Numbered from the stretch's first letter, positions 46,942 to 58,739 are shown. The stretch: 64,000 nt of DNA from Valencia hispanica (GCA_963556495.2 OY747721.1:13832649-13896648), one strand, 5' to 3'. Translations and numbers: made by a program. The notes: generated from the letters alone by a model not told the origin.

Positions 46942-49345
46942 TAGGGGTGGGGGGCACTTGGTTTTGTCGTTTGGGATACTGTTGCTGATGTGGGGGTTTT
47001 TGGGGTTGGAGGCGTCTGGGGGGGATCCCTGGGGGTGGGATCACTGGGTGGACGGGGCGCTGGACGTCGTGGCCCCAACCTGGCTGCATGCGGTGCCTTA
47101 GGGGGGTTGCACTGACGGACATGGGTTACTGGCCTGGTGGCTGTGCTGCATCTGGGTAGGATCTGGGGTGGGCCTAGGGATTCGGAGCTCTGGGGCGCCG
47201 CACCCCGTAGCTGTGGTACTGGCCGGGGGTTGGCCGGCGTGGGGTCTCTGTTGCCTGTGGGGGTCTGGGCCGGCACCTCTGTCCACCCGCACCATCACTT
47301 TACCACTCATATAGGGTCTTAGGGCATGGGCACATCACTGGGGTGTGAGGAGAGGTTTCCCTCCTCGCTATCCCGTGGCGTCCTGGGTCCCAATTTTAAT
47401 ATACAACTTAGACACTCCCACTTATAACATTTTCATGCGACACACATGTAGGGACTTTGGGGTGGGCACATTTTTTGGCATCCAGAGGGGGAGCGGTTCA
47501 ATCTGCTTCACCTCTGGTGCCGGTGCCCACTGTTAAACCACATATAGACACTGAGGGCTCGGGGTGGGGGTTGGGGGATGTGTGGCTGCCTTCCCCACAT
47601 CCCACCCCTCGGTTTTAAATGCACATTATAACAACACGCATCAACACCATACTCGAGCGGGAGGATAGAGGCTAGGGGTCTTCTCACACCCCTGTTCGCT
47701 TCAGCTTTAATGAAATTTTATGTTCGCTTTCGGAGGAGGAACAGGTGGTCTGGTCGGGGTCCTAGGCTGTCGGGCTGCTTCACCACTGTGGGGCCCTTGG
47801 CGGTCTGCTTTTCTCCGTCCTAGAAGGTAGGGGGTCCATCTCCCGGGTTCCGGGGCTGGTGGCTCTACTGGGGCATCAGTACCTGGACCTGGGAGCATGA
47901 AGTCTGTATGGGGTGTGTGAGTGAGGGTACAGCGTCATTTCTTGGGTATCTTGTGTTTAAGAGGGAGGGAATGTATGACTGTGTCTGTATGTCTTTGTCT
48001 GCATGTCAGGTTGGATCTTGGGCTACACTCTCGCCTGGCGCACCTCAGGCCTTACATTTAATGGGGGGCCTATTTCCCCTCTGTCACTCCCCGCCAGTGA
48101 CGGATGCCCCTGCCTACTGGTGCGTCGGTGGTCAATCCGGTTCGGACCTGGTGCGTGCCTGGCCGGGCCTGGGGGGGGCGGTGTGTCGGTCGGCCGATGC
48201 ACTGGGCTGATATCTTCCTTTGGTTGGTTGGGGCACATCTTTTAGGGGTGCCAGGTTTTGGATTGTTGGGTGGTGCCTACTCGGTGGCTCGGCGGGATAC
48301 GGATCCAGCGTCTCTGCTCGTTCGATCACCTGTTCTGTCCGCACCATGCGTGGTTGGTTCATTGGACCGGCCCTGGCCTTTGTTGGATGCCTGGTCTCTG
48401 CGCTCTGCGTTGCGCGGGATCAGTGCTTGGGAGCTGGTACAACTTGGTGTCCAGGTGCTGACTGAGCTTGGCCTGGGGATGCTGTCCATCCGCTGCGGCT
48501 GTCGGTGGGGCAGGGGTGGGGCGCTGGGATGTTGGCGGTGGGGATTGGCCCAGGGTGGTGGTGGCGCATGGCGGCCGGCCGCGGCCCCTGCGGTGCCAGG
48601 GGCCCCTCGTCGGTCGGTCCCTTGTCCCTGGGCCCCGGCTCTCCCGGTCCATGGACCGGCCCGCCCTGGCGTGGCTGGTTGCCGGCGGGGCCTGTGGGCT
48701 CGTCACTGCTGCCCCCCGGGCCCCTGCATAGTAGCCGCTGGACGTTCTCCTGGGGTTCTCTTTTGCTCCTCTCTTGGGGGATGCGGTCGGCCCCGCCCGG
48801 GTCCGCCTGGGGCTCTGGGGGTCCTCTGGATGTCTTGGCTCCGATCTCCTTCATGTCTGCATCGATTCCTGGGAGACGGATTGATGCCTGCTCAGACCAG
48901 CTATCGAACACTCTTATGGAGAAACCTCATATGCACCAGCATGCTCACACACACACATAGATGTGGGGTCTCTGGTGTTTACAGATATATTCTTGGGCTG
49001 CGGTTATCATTACTAGAGCTTGAATAATCTGTACCATGAGTTTTTCTGTGACATTGTTGTTGTATTTTTATATCTATTTTTGTGTGATGTGGTTGTTTAG
49101 TTCTTAGTTCACGATGTTTGGTTTGTTTTGTCGATGTTCTTTTTTTTTTTTTTTTCTCTCTGCCGTCCTTTGGGTATGGAGGCAGACTTCAATGTTTTCC
49201 TGTGTTTTCTTTGTTCCCCTTCCTCTCTTGTATTTTCAACTCACCCTCTCTCATGACTTTTTGTTTCCTACCTCCCTTCATCATCTTCTTTCTTTCATCC
49301 CCTTAATTTTCCGTCTCCGTGTCCATAACATCAGGAAATAAAAAC
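46942..49345 (+). other. G-rich 3'UTR of the L1-like LINE
   Basis: From directly after the ORF2 stop to about 48900 the + strand is extremely G-rich, with many runs of 3-7 G. It then becomes T-rich and ends near GGAAATAAAAA. Many long frames exist on both strands (up to 307 codons at 48104-49027), but they are low-complexity Gly/Pro/Arg text expected from GC bias, so I do not call them genes. Confidence 0.7.
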
Positions 49346-49700
49346 CCCAGCAATTCATAATAAATATTTCTCACACATATATCAAGTGGAGTACTATAGC
49401 AAAAGCTGTACTGCTCCGCTTGTGAAAGTATATCTGTTGGGCTTCTACTTGGTACTCAGACACCATTTCTGAGCTCCACACTGCCAAACAGGACACGTTA
49501 TAAAAAAAGAGAAGAAAAAAAACCAACCTTTTTTCCATACTCGCTGAAAAATGTAATCAGTCAGAAAGGTTTTTTGTTTTTTTACTTTAGCATTAAGCAG
49601 CGGTGTGGAGATGGATTTTTTAATTTTTTAATATTTTTAGATGAAACCAACAATGAATACATTTTATCAAGGACTGTCTCTAATATAACTCCAGTCTTAT

Positions 49701-50358
49701 GCCTAGTTTATACTTCTCCATCAGCGGAGGTGTGGAGACACGCAGCGACATTATCTGTCGACGCAAGGGTTCTCCGACAAGCACACAAAGACGGACGGGG
49801 TAGAGCCTAATTTTTTAACTTTCCGCTGAATGCAACGGTAAGCCCATGTCTGTGATTGGTCAGCCCAACATCAGCCAAGATAATTTCACCAAAAAGGTGC
49901 TCTATAGTTGATGTAATTAGTTGTTAACTTTTGGCTCTAGATAATGCTTTATATTGCAAGGCCAGTTTATCTAATGTGATCTTTTAGCCATTTTGAACTC
50001 CAGGAAGTTTAGAAAACAACAAAACAGACAGATGTGTTTTTTTGTTGACAAGTTTGTTGACATGTTTTTCTAGAGTATTCTATGAGCTGCACTCCTATTA
50101 AAAAGCTTTCCAGCTCAATCAAAACTCGCTCTTATTTGGCCACTCCTCCTTGAGTGGATGTGCGTTTAAAAGCTGAAGTACATAAATTATTGTTGATCAG
50201 AGACATCACTGCAATGATAGGCAGACTTGCCAAAAAATATCTACACCCCTTCTGTCTTGGTGGGGAATTGCTTCGCAACAACGGAGAAGTATAAAAGGAA
50301 AATGTCTTTCAATACGTCTGTGAGTTCAAACTTGCTGACGGAGAAGTATAAATTAGGC
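49701..50358. mobile_element. MITE-like element with 25-bp terminal inverted repeats
   Basis: The left end GCCTAGTTTATACTTCTCCA and the reverse complement of the right end (GCCTAATTTATACTTCTCCG) match at 23 of 25 positions. The right side has a second CGGAGAAGTATAAA near 50280. No transposase frame is present. The target-site duplication is not clear, so the superfamily is not assigned. Confidence 0.65.
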
Positions 50359-51395
50359 TTTATACAGAATAATTACTTAAATGTTTCAAAGCAGAAGTCA
50401 TTATGTTTTCAGTAAATCCCATAAAGGAACTCCACCATCAATGCCTCATCTCAACACTGTTTGACACTTGTCTAGCTGCATTCAGACTCAACACAATTGA
50501 TTACTCAAGATCTAAATCTTTAAGAACAGCTCTAAAATATGCATTTCAATTTTGTAGAGAGGGTTCAGTCATTTTCTAAAGCAGCCGGGGACTGATATCC
50601 GTGAACATTACTCAAACAGAATTTACAACTTGTGGAAATCGCCACAGCAACAAATTTTTCAAAGCAAAACACCAAACTTTATACTACCCACTAAACTAAA
50701 GGCATTACTATTTGGGATCCTTTTTTATTTTTATGGACAATACAAAGTCATAGATTTTAAGTAACTTTGTTTCAGAGATTTCAGGTAATTTTCTAACATA
50801 CAAATGGCAAATTTTCCTTATAACTGTTTAGCCCATATGTATGTGTTGTAAGGAACTTTATTTCACCCCTTTTAGTTAATTTAGTAATGCTGTACCCTCT
50901 CAAGCTTCACAAAGAGTTATGGTAGAGTGGAGGCACAACACATGCTGCATGCCAGGAGTTCTTTGAAGCTAGCTGCCCTTATAACAGGGACATGCTGTTG
51001 TCCGGTCTGCATCTGGAAAATGTAGCACGCTAAAATCCCAGGTATGACTGCTGCAACAGATGCCACACATGCTAATAGTGGCCACGTGAATGGTCAGTCC
51101 ACCCCCTTGGACTGACGAACAAGAGCAGTGTCTATAGGTGAGTGAGGCCTTGGAGTGAGTGAGGGTACCAAAGAAAAGCCCCATGGCTGCAGGGTGTTTC
51201 ATCAGGGAACATGGCTAACCTCTGCATCCTGTCTTGATTTCCTGCTCCATGAATCATCACAGTCCCACCAGACAGATGGAAAAGCAGTAAGAAAGACAGT
51301 CAGTCAGACAGGCAGGCGTGGAGGCAGCCCACTCAGTGAAGCAGAAACACCAGGAGCTCAGTGGCTGCCATGGATACACTCCTGGAGTGTCTTTG

Positions 51396-51471
<76 letters not shown>

Positions 51472-52080
51472 TTTACCAAATGCATGTGTGCAAACATGTG
51501 CGTAGGTTTGTTTTGGATGCCTTGAACCTGGTTGTTAAATATAGAATAATATTGTTTTCGATTTCTGATTTTATATTTTGACATTTTTACACAGCGCTTA
51601 TCCAAAAAACATCAGTAATTATTCCAGCTGATAATTTTAGGTTTTCTTTGGCCGATATTTTTATGAAGAAACAAATTCAATTCAAAAATTATGCAAATTT
51701 CTCTGATTACCAGATATTAATACAGATAGAGAAAAGGAGTACACACACTCCTTTGAATGCAAATACATTTCAAATTGTGACAGGGAACCAACAAAAATCT
51801 GATGTAGTAATGATTTGAGGTGTCCTGAAATAACCATGTTATTTTTTTCAAGTTACAGATGTTTGCATTGTTTTCATATCGGGGATTGCCTAAAAGGCTG
51901 CATAAGCCAGCACATAAGGGGTCAGTTCAAAATGACCAAAGAGGACATAGTTTTTCATTGAAATTGTTTCTAAGAACATGTTTTTATACATTCCAAAACT
52001 GTACATCTTCTTTAAAATAAATGGATGAATGTGTCATAATTTTCTCCAGCTGAATTGAAACAAAAATGAAGCAAATATTT
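50359..52080. other. Intronic stretch with a (CT)n tract
   Basis: No gene was recognised. A long (CT)n array occupies 51397-51466. The stretch 50960-51330 has balanced composition and no repeat character. Confidence 0.6.
51397..51466. repeat. (CT)n microsatellite
   Basis: About 35 CT units. Reading frames of alternating Ser-Leu or Arg-Glu here are artefacts. Confidence 0.95.
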
Positions 52081-52084
52081 TTGG

Positions 52085-52937
52085 ACCTAAAGAGGAGCGA
52101 TCAAGAGTCAGCACACAGCTTCAGTTAATACAGGCCCGAAATCTAGGTGTAGTAATGGACTTAGACCTGAACCTGCAGGGTCACATAAAGGTAATAGCAA
52201 GGTCAGCCTTCTATCACTCGAAGAACATTTCTAGGATTTAATGACTAATGTCACAACGGGAGCTCTAGAAACTCATCCATGCGTTTATCTTTAGTCGTAT
52301 TGAATACTGCAACAATGTCCTCACAGGTCTGCCTGAAAAGTAAATCTGACAGCTGCAGCTGAGCCAGAACGCTGCTGCTCATCTCCTCACTAGAACCAGG
52401 AAAGTAGAGTGCAACACCCCAGTTCTAAAGTCCTTACACTGGCTCCCTATAGCTCAGAGAATAGACTTCAAAATACTTTTACTAGTTTATAAATCATTGA
52501 ATGGGTTAGCACCAAAGTTTCTTCTAGATGTGTTGCCACTATTTACACCCCAGGCCACTCAGGTCCTCTAACTAAGTCTAAGTCTATTAACCACCCCTAT
52601 TTCCAGTCTACTCAACATTCCTAGAATTAGAACCAAACAGGGAGAAGCAGCTTTCAGTTTATATGCTCCCCTTATCTGGAACAAACTTCCAGACCACTGC
52701 AAAACAGATGAAACACTGAGTTACTTAAAATCTAAAAACCCATCTGTTTAGAGCTGCCTTTGATTTATAGTAGCTGGAATGTCATAATTGTATTATGTTG
52801 TAATGTTTCTGATGTTTTTTTATGTTTTTATTGTTTTATTGGTGCTTTAATTTTATCCCCTAATCACCCAAAGCACCTTGAATTGCCTTGTTGCTGAAAG
52901 TGTGCTATGCAAATAAATGTGCCTTACCTTGCCTTTT
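52085..52937 (+). mobile_element. L2-like LINE 3' fragment abutting kcnma1 exon 2
   Basis: The + translation in pieces reads IQARNLGVVMDLDLNLQGHI, SRIEYCNNVLTGLPEK, LHWLPIAQRIDFKILLLVYK and APLIWNKLPDHCK near 52660-52700. The 3'UTR ends with AAAGTGTGCTATGCAAATAA and a TGCCTTACCTTGCCTT tail that runs into the splice acceptor of exon 52940. Stops are frequent. Confidence 0.85.
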
Positions 52938-52939
52938 AG

Positions 52940-53083
52940 GACGTCCACCGCATCACCACAGGAGATGGCATTAAACGTACAGACAAAGAGGACGCTGCGG
53001 CGAGTGAGGTGGGCTGGATGACGTCGGTAAAAGACTGGGCCGGAGTAATGATATCTGCTCAGACGCTGACGGGGAGAGTCCTG
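52940..53083 (+). CDS. kcnma1: kcnma1 coding exon 2 (S0-S1 linker)
   Basis: The acceptor CTTGCCTTTTAG precedes 48 codons and the donor GTGAGT follows; both ends are in phase 0, fitting exon 1. The peptide starts [20 protein letters not shown], a variable cytosolic part. It ends with the highly conserved [20 protein letters not shown] and LTGRVL that leads to S1 of the BK channel. This is exactly the exon 2 content expected for KCNMA1. Confidence 0.96.
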
Positions 53084-53825
53084 GTGAGTTCCCACTCTTC
53101 CAGCTTCTTTTGTCACTTCAGAAGCAGACTGTTGCTTAGTTATTCAAATGATTCTTGACAGATAATTACTATCACCCCTGAATTTTGTTGCGACAACCTG
53201 CCACTGTTAGGTTCCCCGCTGCGTTTTTGACTCGTTAGAAATTGTGATAATCATGAGTAATGTGGTGTCTGGGCTCAGGGGGAGCATCTGACTAACCTCA
53301 AACTAGCCATGCTTTTACTTTTTATCCCATAAACTGCTGACTTGCATATCTTGGTTGTTTATCTCTCAACACAGCCAGAAAAGAGATTTATGGAGTGTAT
53401 TAAGGTCATATCCTCCATAAAGTCTGCAGACAGCAGAGATAAACAGCTATAAAGGCAGGCATATAGTTTAGAAATTGCATCTGTGATATGATGGTGCCTG
53501 GTTTGTCCAACAGTGTTTATGTGGCGCCACATGTCTTATAATCTTTGACATTGTATTGGAAGAAACTCTCCTCAGTTTAATTGTTGGCTGGAAAAGTTGG
53601 ATGTTATTTTTTTTTATCTTGCAAGAGGTACTTGATGATTTTGGCCATAAGCGCTTGGCACTGGAAGGACTAAGACTTATGGTGATGAAATGAAATGGCA
53701 TGAGTGAGAGCACCATGCCAAGGCTTGCTGCAGTCCTTCAGCCTTGATGAAGCATTTATTTTTTGCCATGTATGCAGAAGTTATTACTCATGAATGTTGA
53801 GTGAGAAGTACTCACATCTATTATA
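53084..53825 (+). other. kcnma1: Start of kcnma1 intron 2
   Basis: No gene, repeat or transposon end was recognised between the exon 2 donor and the Tc1-like element at 53826. Confidence 0.65.
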
Positions 53826-55320
53826 CAGGTGAAACTCGAAAAATGTGAATATTGTCTAGAAGTTTATTTATTTCAATAATTCAACTTAAATGGTGAAACT
53901 AACATATGAGATAGACTTATTACACAAAAAGCGATATATTTCAAACCTTTATTTGTTATAATTATGATGTTTATGGCTTATAAAAACCTCTAATTCAAAA
54001 TCTCAGAAAATTAGAATATTACATGACATCAATAAAACAAGGATTTTAAATAGAGAAATGTCAGACCTTTGAAAACTATAATCATGCATATGTACTCAGT
54101 ACTTGGTATGGACCCCTTTTGTATCAATTACTGCCTCAATGCGACTTGGCATGGATGCTAACAACCTGTGGCACTGCTGAGGTGTTATGGAAGACCAGGG
54201 TGCTTCAATAGCGGCCTTCAGCTCTGCTGCATTGTTTGGTCTCATGTCACTCATCTTTCTCTTGGCAATGCCCCATAGATTCTCTATGGGGTTCAGGTCA
54301 AGCGAGTTTGCTGACCAATCAAGCACAGTAATTCCATTGTCAATGAACCAGGTTTTGGTACTTTTGAAAAATTAAGTTAGCATCTCCATAAAGCTCTTCT
54401 GTGGAAGGAAACATGAAGTGCTCCAAAATGTCCTGGTAGATGGCTGCATTGACTCTGGACTTAATAAAGCACAGTGGACCAACACCAGCAGATGACATGG
54501 CTCCCCAAATCAACACAGACTGTGGAAGCTTCACACTGGACTTCATGCATGATTGTGTGCCTCTCCATTCTTCCTCCAGACTCTGGGACCTTGGTTTCCA
54601 AATTAGATGCATAATCTGCAGTTATTTTTTTCTTTAGCCCAGGTAAGACGCTTCTGACGTTGTTTGTTGCTCGGGAGCGGTTTGACAAGAGGAATATGAC
54701 ATTTAAAGCCCATGTCCAGGATCCCTCTGTGTGTGGTGGGTCTTGAAGCACCAACTCCAGCCTTAGTCCACTCCAACACTTTTGAATGGCCTTTTCCTGA
54801 CAATCCTCTCTAGGCTGCGGTCATCCCTACTGCTTGTGCACCTTTTTCTTCCACAGTTTTCCCTTCCAAAGGACTTTCTATTAATATGCTTTGATATAGC
54901 ACTTTGGGAACATCCAACTTCTTTTGCAATTGCCTTTTGAGGCTTTCCCTCCTTATGGACCGTGTCAATGATGGTTTTCTGAACAACTGTCAGGTCAGCA
55001 GTCTTCTCCATGATTGTGAACCAGACTGAGAGACCATTTAAAGGCTCAGGAACCCTTTGTATGTGTTTTGGATTAATGAGCTGATTAGAGTGTGACACTT
55101 TGAGCCTAAAGTATTGAAACTTTTTACAACAATCTAATTTTCAGAGATTTTGAATTTGGGGTTCTCATGAGCTGTAAGCCATATTCATCAAAATTATAAC
55201 AAATAAAGGCTTGAAATATCTCGCTTTGCATTTAACGAGTATATACCAGTTTAACCTTTTAAGTTTAATCACTGAAATAAATGAACTTTTGCACAATATT
55301 CAAATTTCAAGTTTCACCTG
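53826..55320 (-). mobile_element. Tc1-like transposon with long TIRs (1495 bp)
   Basis: The ends CAGGTGAAACTCGAAAAATG and the reverse complement CAGGTGAAACTTGAAATTTG are followed by about 200 bp of matching inverted repeat (including TTTGTTATAATTATGATG). TA flanks both sides (53824-53825 and 55321-55322). The transposase lies on the minus strand in several frames. Confidence 0.88.
54096..55011 (-). pseudogene. Tc1 transposase, frameshifted
   Basis: The N-terminus starts MEKTADLTVVQKTIIDTVHK near 55009 with a helix-turn-helix (GKPQKAIAKEVGCSQSAISK) and runs through RKRPFKSVGVD. Shifted frames continue with RQKRLTWAKEKNN and, after a deletion near 54610, with LPQSVLIWGAMSSAGVGPL. The second catalytic Asp and the Glu survive in LDWSANSLDLNPIENLWG. 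The segment that should carry the first catalytic Asp, between KEKNN and the GRMERH region, is missing. At least three frameshifts are present. Confidence 0.85.
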
Positions 55321-55322
55321 TA

Positions 55323-56189
55323 GAATATTTTTTATACAATAATAAATAAAACCTCAAAATGAAAAGTAAATCTGTTTTCTCAGGAAGGATGTTCCTTTTT
55401 AACGTACATAATGTGAGGTATATACTGTTGAAATATTTGAGCTGATATTGATTTTCAGATGCTTTAGATCCTCTGAAACAGGTGTTCCGAAAATACGTCT
55501 CTTTCTTACATAGCCTCTCACTTGTGCAACTCTTCTAAAGCAACATCTAATTTTATTTAATTAATTTACATAATTATATATATTTATATTTTTTTCTCAA
55601 GCTTAGTGTTCACTATATATTAATGCATTTTCCTGGAAGTAAATGGTTTTAATATTCTGATAGCTAATTTTAACTAATTTTATTAGAGAATACTGAAAGC
55701 TATATATACCATTCTTAATACTTAATAGAAAAACCTTTATTGACATTGCAGCAATTAAGCCTTTCTTATAATTGCTGACTAGCTTTTTGATTGTTCCCAC
55801 TGGTATTTTGATCATTTTTTATTCTGATCATCATGGTTTTATTCTTCTTCAATCGTTACTGTTTTAATTTTTTTCACTGCTGTGCATGTCTTTGCTTTTT
55901 TCCTTATTTTATCTGTTCTAAAGCGCTTTGCCTTGCTCTCAGCAGTTAAAAAGTGCTTTATAAATAACATTGAAGAAAAGAAAACAACAGTGCAAATGTA
56001 AGAACTACTTTTTCTAAAAAAATTTGTTGCAGCTAAAATGAAAGTATTCTTTTATAATATTTAATATATTTAGTATAATACTTTTATTTATGGCATATAT
56101 GTTTTAATTATTTTATAGTAATCACTTAAATTTGATGAAGCTGCTATCAAAAGTTTTAAATAACAGCTGATCATATTGACTCCTTTCTA
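55323..56189. other. AT-rich intron with a LINE tail relic
   Basis: The stretch 55840-55975 ends in AAAAAGTGCTTTATAAATAA and resembles an L2-type LINE 3' tail. Otherwise no feature was recognised. Confidence 0.5.
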
Positions 56190-56560
56190 ACACAAACTAC
56201 ATCTTTTGTTCAGTCTTGTTCCTTTCAACTAAGAAACACTGCAAAACTACATCCATCTCTCTGATAACCAACAGGAAACAGTAATTTATGCTTTTGTTCC
56301 ATTAAGTTTAAGCTACAGCAATTCTATCTATTCCTGCCTATGTTATAAATGAATATCCCGCCTATAGATTATCCAGAGCCCAACTGAAAACTTTCCATCA
56401 CCCCATTGTGAATCTTACCATTCAAATTCAGGATCCAATACAAAATCCTCCTTCGTTTCCTCGTTGTATTTTATATTAGTTTTATTCGAGTATATCTGAG
56501 GCACTTTCTAATGTGTGTTTTAAAAAGTGTTAAACAAACAAAGCTTTACTTACTTGCCTT
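56190..56560 (+). mobile_element. Old L2-like LINE 3' remnant
   Basis: Weak homology to the C-terminal ORF2 region (AAAACTACATCCATCTCTCT; CCAATACAAAATCCTCCTTC, corresponding to the RIQYKILL block) is followed by a 3' tail AAAAAGTGTTAAACAAACAA. It is too decayed for a firm call. Confidence 0.4.
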
Positions 56561-56964
56561 ACTCGATGTACACAGTGAAGAAAGACATTGACCTTTACAA
56601 ATTAACAATGGAAACCTGACAAGCTGAAAGTGAGCTGTTTATTTTAACGACAGACATGCTAAATCTCTTGGTTCTTGTAAACGCTTGTTTTAATGTATAA
56701 ATGTTACATTAAAAAGACTGATGATTGGTGTTCCTCTAGTTTCTAAGCCATGACTGATTATGTTGTACAAACCCAAACAACCAAATTTGCCTTCTTTCAA
56801 TGAGGGAAAATATTTCGGGGATCGTCCATCCTTGAGCAATGATAGACAGCTGACTGACAGATTGAAAGAAACGTTTTGGAACTGTACTACGAACTCCAGG
56901 GAAAGTGACATGTCCACTGTCCAGTTCGACTATATTAGTAAATTAAGTGTAAACTGAAGAAATG

Positions 56965-57325
56965 GCAGAATGGGTTACATAGTGGAGCAGTTGTTGGCAC
57001 TTTGTTAACAAGAAGGTTCTGTATTCAAATCCCGGTCTCTGGGCTTTCTGTATGGAGTTTGTGTATTTTCCCATTGCATGCATGGGTTCTCTCCGGGTAC
57101 TTTGGCTTCCTCTCACAGTCCAAAAACAACTGCTGGTCAACTAGTCTCTCTAAATTACCCGTTAGTGTGACTCAGTGAGTGTGTACATGCTTGTTTGTCC
57201 TGTGTGTCTGTGTTACCATATGATGGACCTGTTTAGTATTTCTCTCTTCTCGTCCAGTGACTGCTAGGGATAGACACCAGCCCTTTCACGACCCTGCAAG
57301 GAAAATTGGGTTGAAAATGGATTTA
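56965..57325 (+). mobile_element. tRNA-derived SINE, copy 2
   Basis: This is the same family as 26144-26491 in the opposite orientation. The head has a degenerate A box (ATAGTGGAGCAGTTG) and B box (GTATTCAAATCCC). The body shares CACAGTCCAAAAACAACTGC and GACACCAGCCC. It is more diverged than copy 1. Confidence 0.7.
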
Positions 57326-57329
57326 TCTA

Positions 57330-58240
57330 TTTGTATGATGCTTACCCTTGCTGAGTCTGGCTGCTTGAATTTATCTTGTTTTTATGAATGTCAATTCTGA
57401 TTTCATTTATATAAAGTACTTTTTTTTCTTGTAATTCAATCTAAAAATGGCCCATTACCTCCCTGATTGTACTCATTTTCTCCTTTAATCACCCTTTACT
57501 TACTAACTCAAAGCACTGACGTATTGCTGGTTGTTTCTGATGGTCATTTTATTTTAACTGAAGCAAATATGAGGTCAGATTCTGTTCCTGATTACTTGTT
57601 TTTTTTCTTTTTAAGCAACAAAGCTTATCTCAATTTGAGCATTTTTGTGTGAGTAATGTGTGTATGTGGAGCTCAAACGCTGTGGTTCAACGATGGCTTG
57701 ACACACAACTGTTTAGCGAGTGCTCATCTGTAACCATAGCAACTGCAGCTTACCTAAACACAGCAGATGTGTATTTTCTCTTTCCGCCTTTTTAGGGCAC
57801 ACATTAAAGCCTATTTTCAGGCCATCTGAGAGACAGTTGTACTGGGGAAGTACGAGCAAGCAATGGCTTAAGTAAAAGAGGGAATGCCGTAACGTGGTCG
57901 TGTGGTATTTGTTCATCCTTCTGTGTGATTGTTATTCTGCTATTATAGCATCTTCAAATGCATTTTTTTTAAACGTTTGCAAGTAACCTAAAGCATCTTT
58001 TCCCTGTTTGAAAAAAAAAAGATTTTTGGAGTATTAGTAACTAGTGGTGATTTTCAATTGAAGTTTAATGGGTGCATGGTAATTCATTTCTAACCTGGTT
58101 CCTACACATTCATGGGAAGTCGGGAGATTTCTGGAATTTAATTTCAGTATTTTACAGGTCTGGATCCTGGATAAGAAATGAAAAGGAAAATAAGAGTACT
58201 GAAAAAACTTTTGTATTTCCAGGCTTTATACCTTATCCTC
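57330..58240. other. Intronic stretch without recognised features
   Basis: AT-rich sequence with short homopolymer runs and no gene-like frame. Confidence 0.55.
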
Positions 58241-58241
58241 T

Positions 58242-58394
58242 CATCCATCCATCCATCCATCCATCCATCCATCCATCCATCCATCCATCCATCCATCCAT
58301 CCATCCATCCATCCATCCATCCATCCATCCATCCATCCATCCATCCATCCATCCATCCATCCATCCATCCATCCATCCATCCATCCATCCATCC
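58242..58394. repeat. (CATC)n microsatellite
   Basis: About 38 units without interruption. Ser-Ile-His-Pro and Met-Asp-Gly-Trp repeat frames are artefacts of this tract. Confidence 0.97.
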
Positions 58395-58419
58395 CTTTCT
58401 TTCTCTCTTTCTTTTGTGG

Positions 58420-58735
58420 GGGCGACTGTGGCTCAGGAGTGAGGAGTTCGTCTTGTAACCGGAAGGTTGCCAGTTCGAGCCCCCGCTCCGACTGTCTCAG
58501 TTGTTGTGTCCTTGGGCAAGACACTTCACCCTTCTGCCTACTAATGGTGGTCAGAGGGCCCGGTGGCGCCAGTGTTCGGCAGCCTCGCTTCTGTCAGTGT
58601 ACCCCAGGGCAGCTGTGGCTACAATGTAGCTTGCCATCACCAGTGTGTGAATGTATGGGTGAATGACTGAATGTAGTGTGAAACGCTTTGGGGTCCTCAA
58701 GGACTAAATAAAGCACACAAACACAGACCATTTAC
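58420..58735 (+). mobile_element. tRNA-derived SINE with LINE-like tail
   Basis: The head GGCGACTGTGGCTCAGGAGT contains an A-box-like stretch and is followed by a B box in CCAGTTCGAGCCCC (58472-58485). The middle (CCTTGGGCAAGACACTTCAC) is typical of a widespread fish SINE. The tail TGTGAAACGCTTTGGGGTCC with GACTAAATAAAGC is LINE-like. A short (TTTC)n follows. Confidence 0.8.
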
Positions 58736-58739
58736 CCTT

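Larger units (their letters stand above)
33000..49345 (+). mobile_element. L1-superfamily LINE, near full-length, split by a gypsy element
   Basis: Removing the gypsy insertion (34274-42850 plus one TTAG) leaves about 7.8 kb: a GC-rich presumed 5'UTR (33000-33790), ORF1 remnants (33800-34240), ORF2 (43212-46941) and a long G-rich 3'UTR ending near GGAAATAAAAA at about 49335-49345. The outer boundaries are estimates because I could not identify a target-site duplication. ORF2 is broken several times and two catalytic motifs are altered. Confidence 0.75.

Noticed and set aside
47908..49027. Long overlapping frames on both strands (up to 307 codons)
   Set aside because: Located in the G-rich LINE 3'UTR; low-complexity composition on both strands with no recognisable domain.
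58072..58666. Open frames of 126-162 codons with Ser-Ile-His-Pro or Met-Asp-Gly-Trp repeats
   Set aside because: They are translations of the (CATC)n microsatellite and its SINE neighbour.
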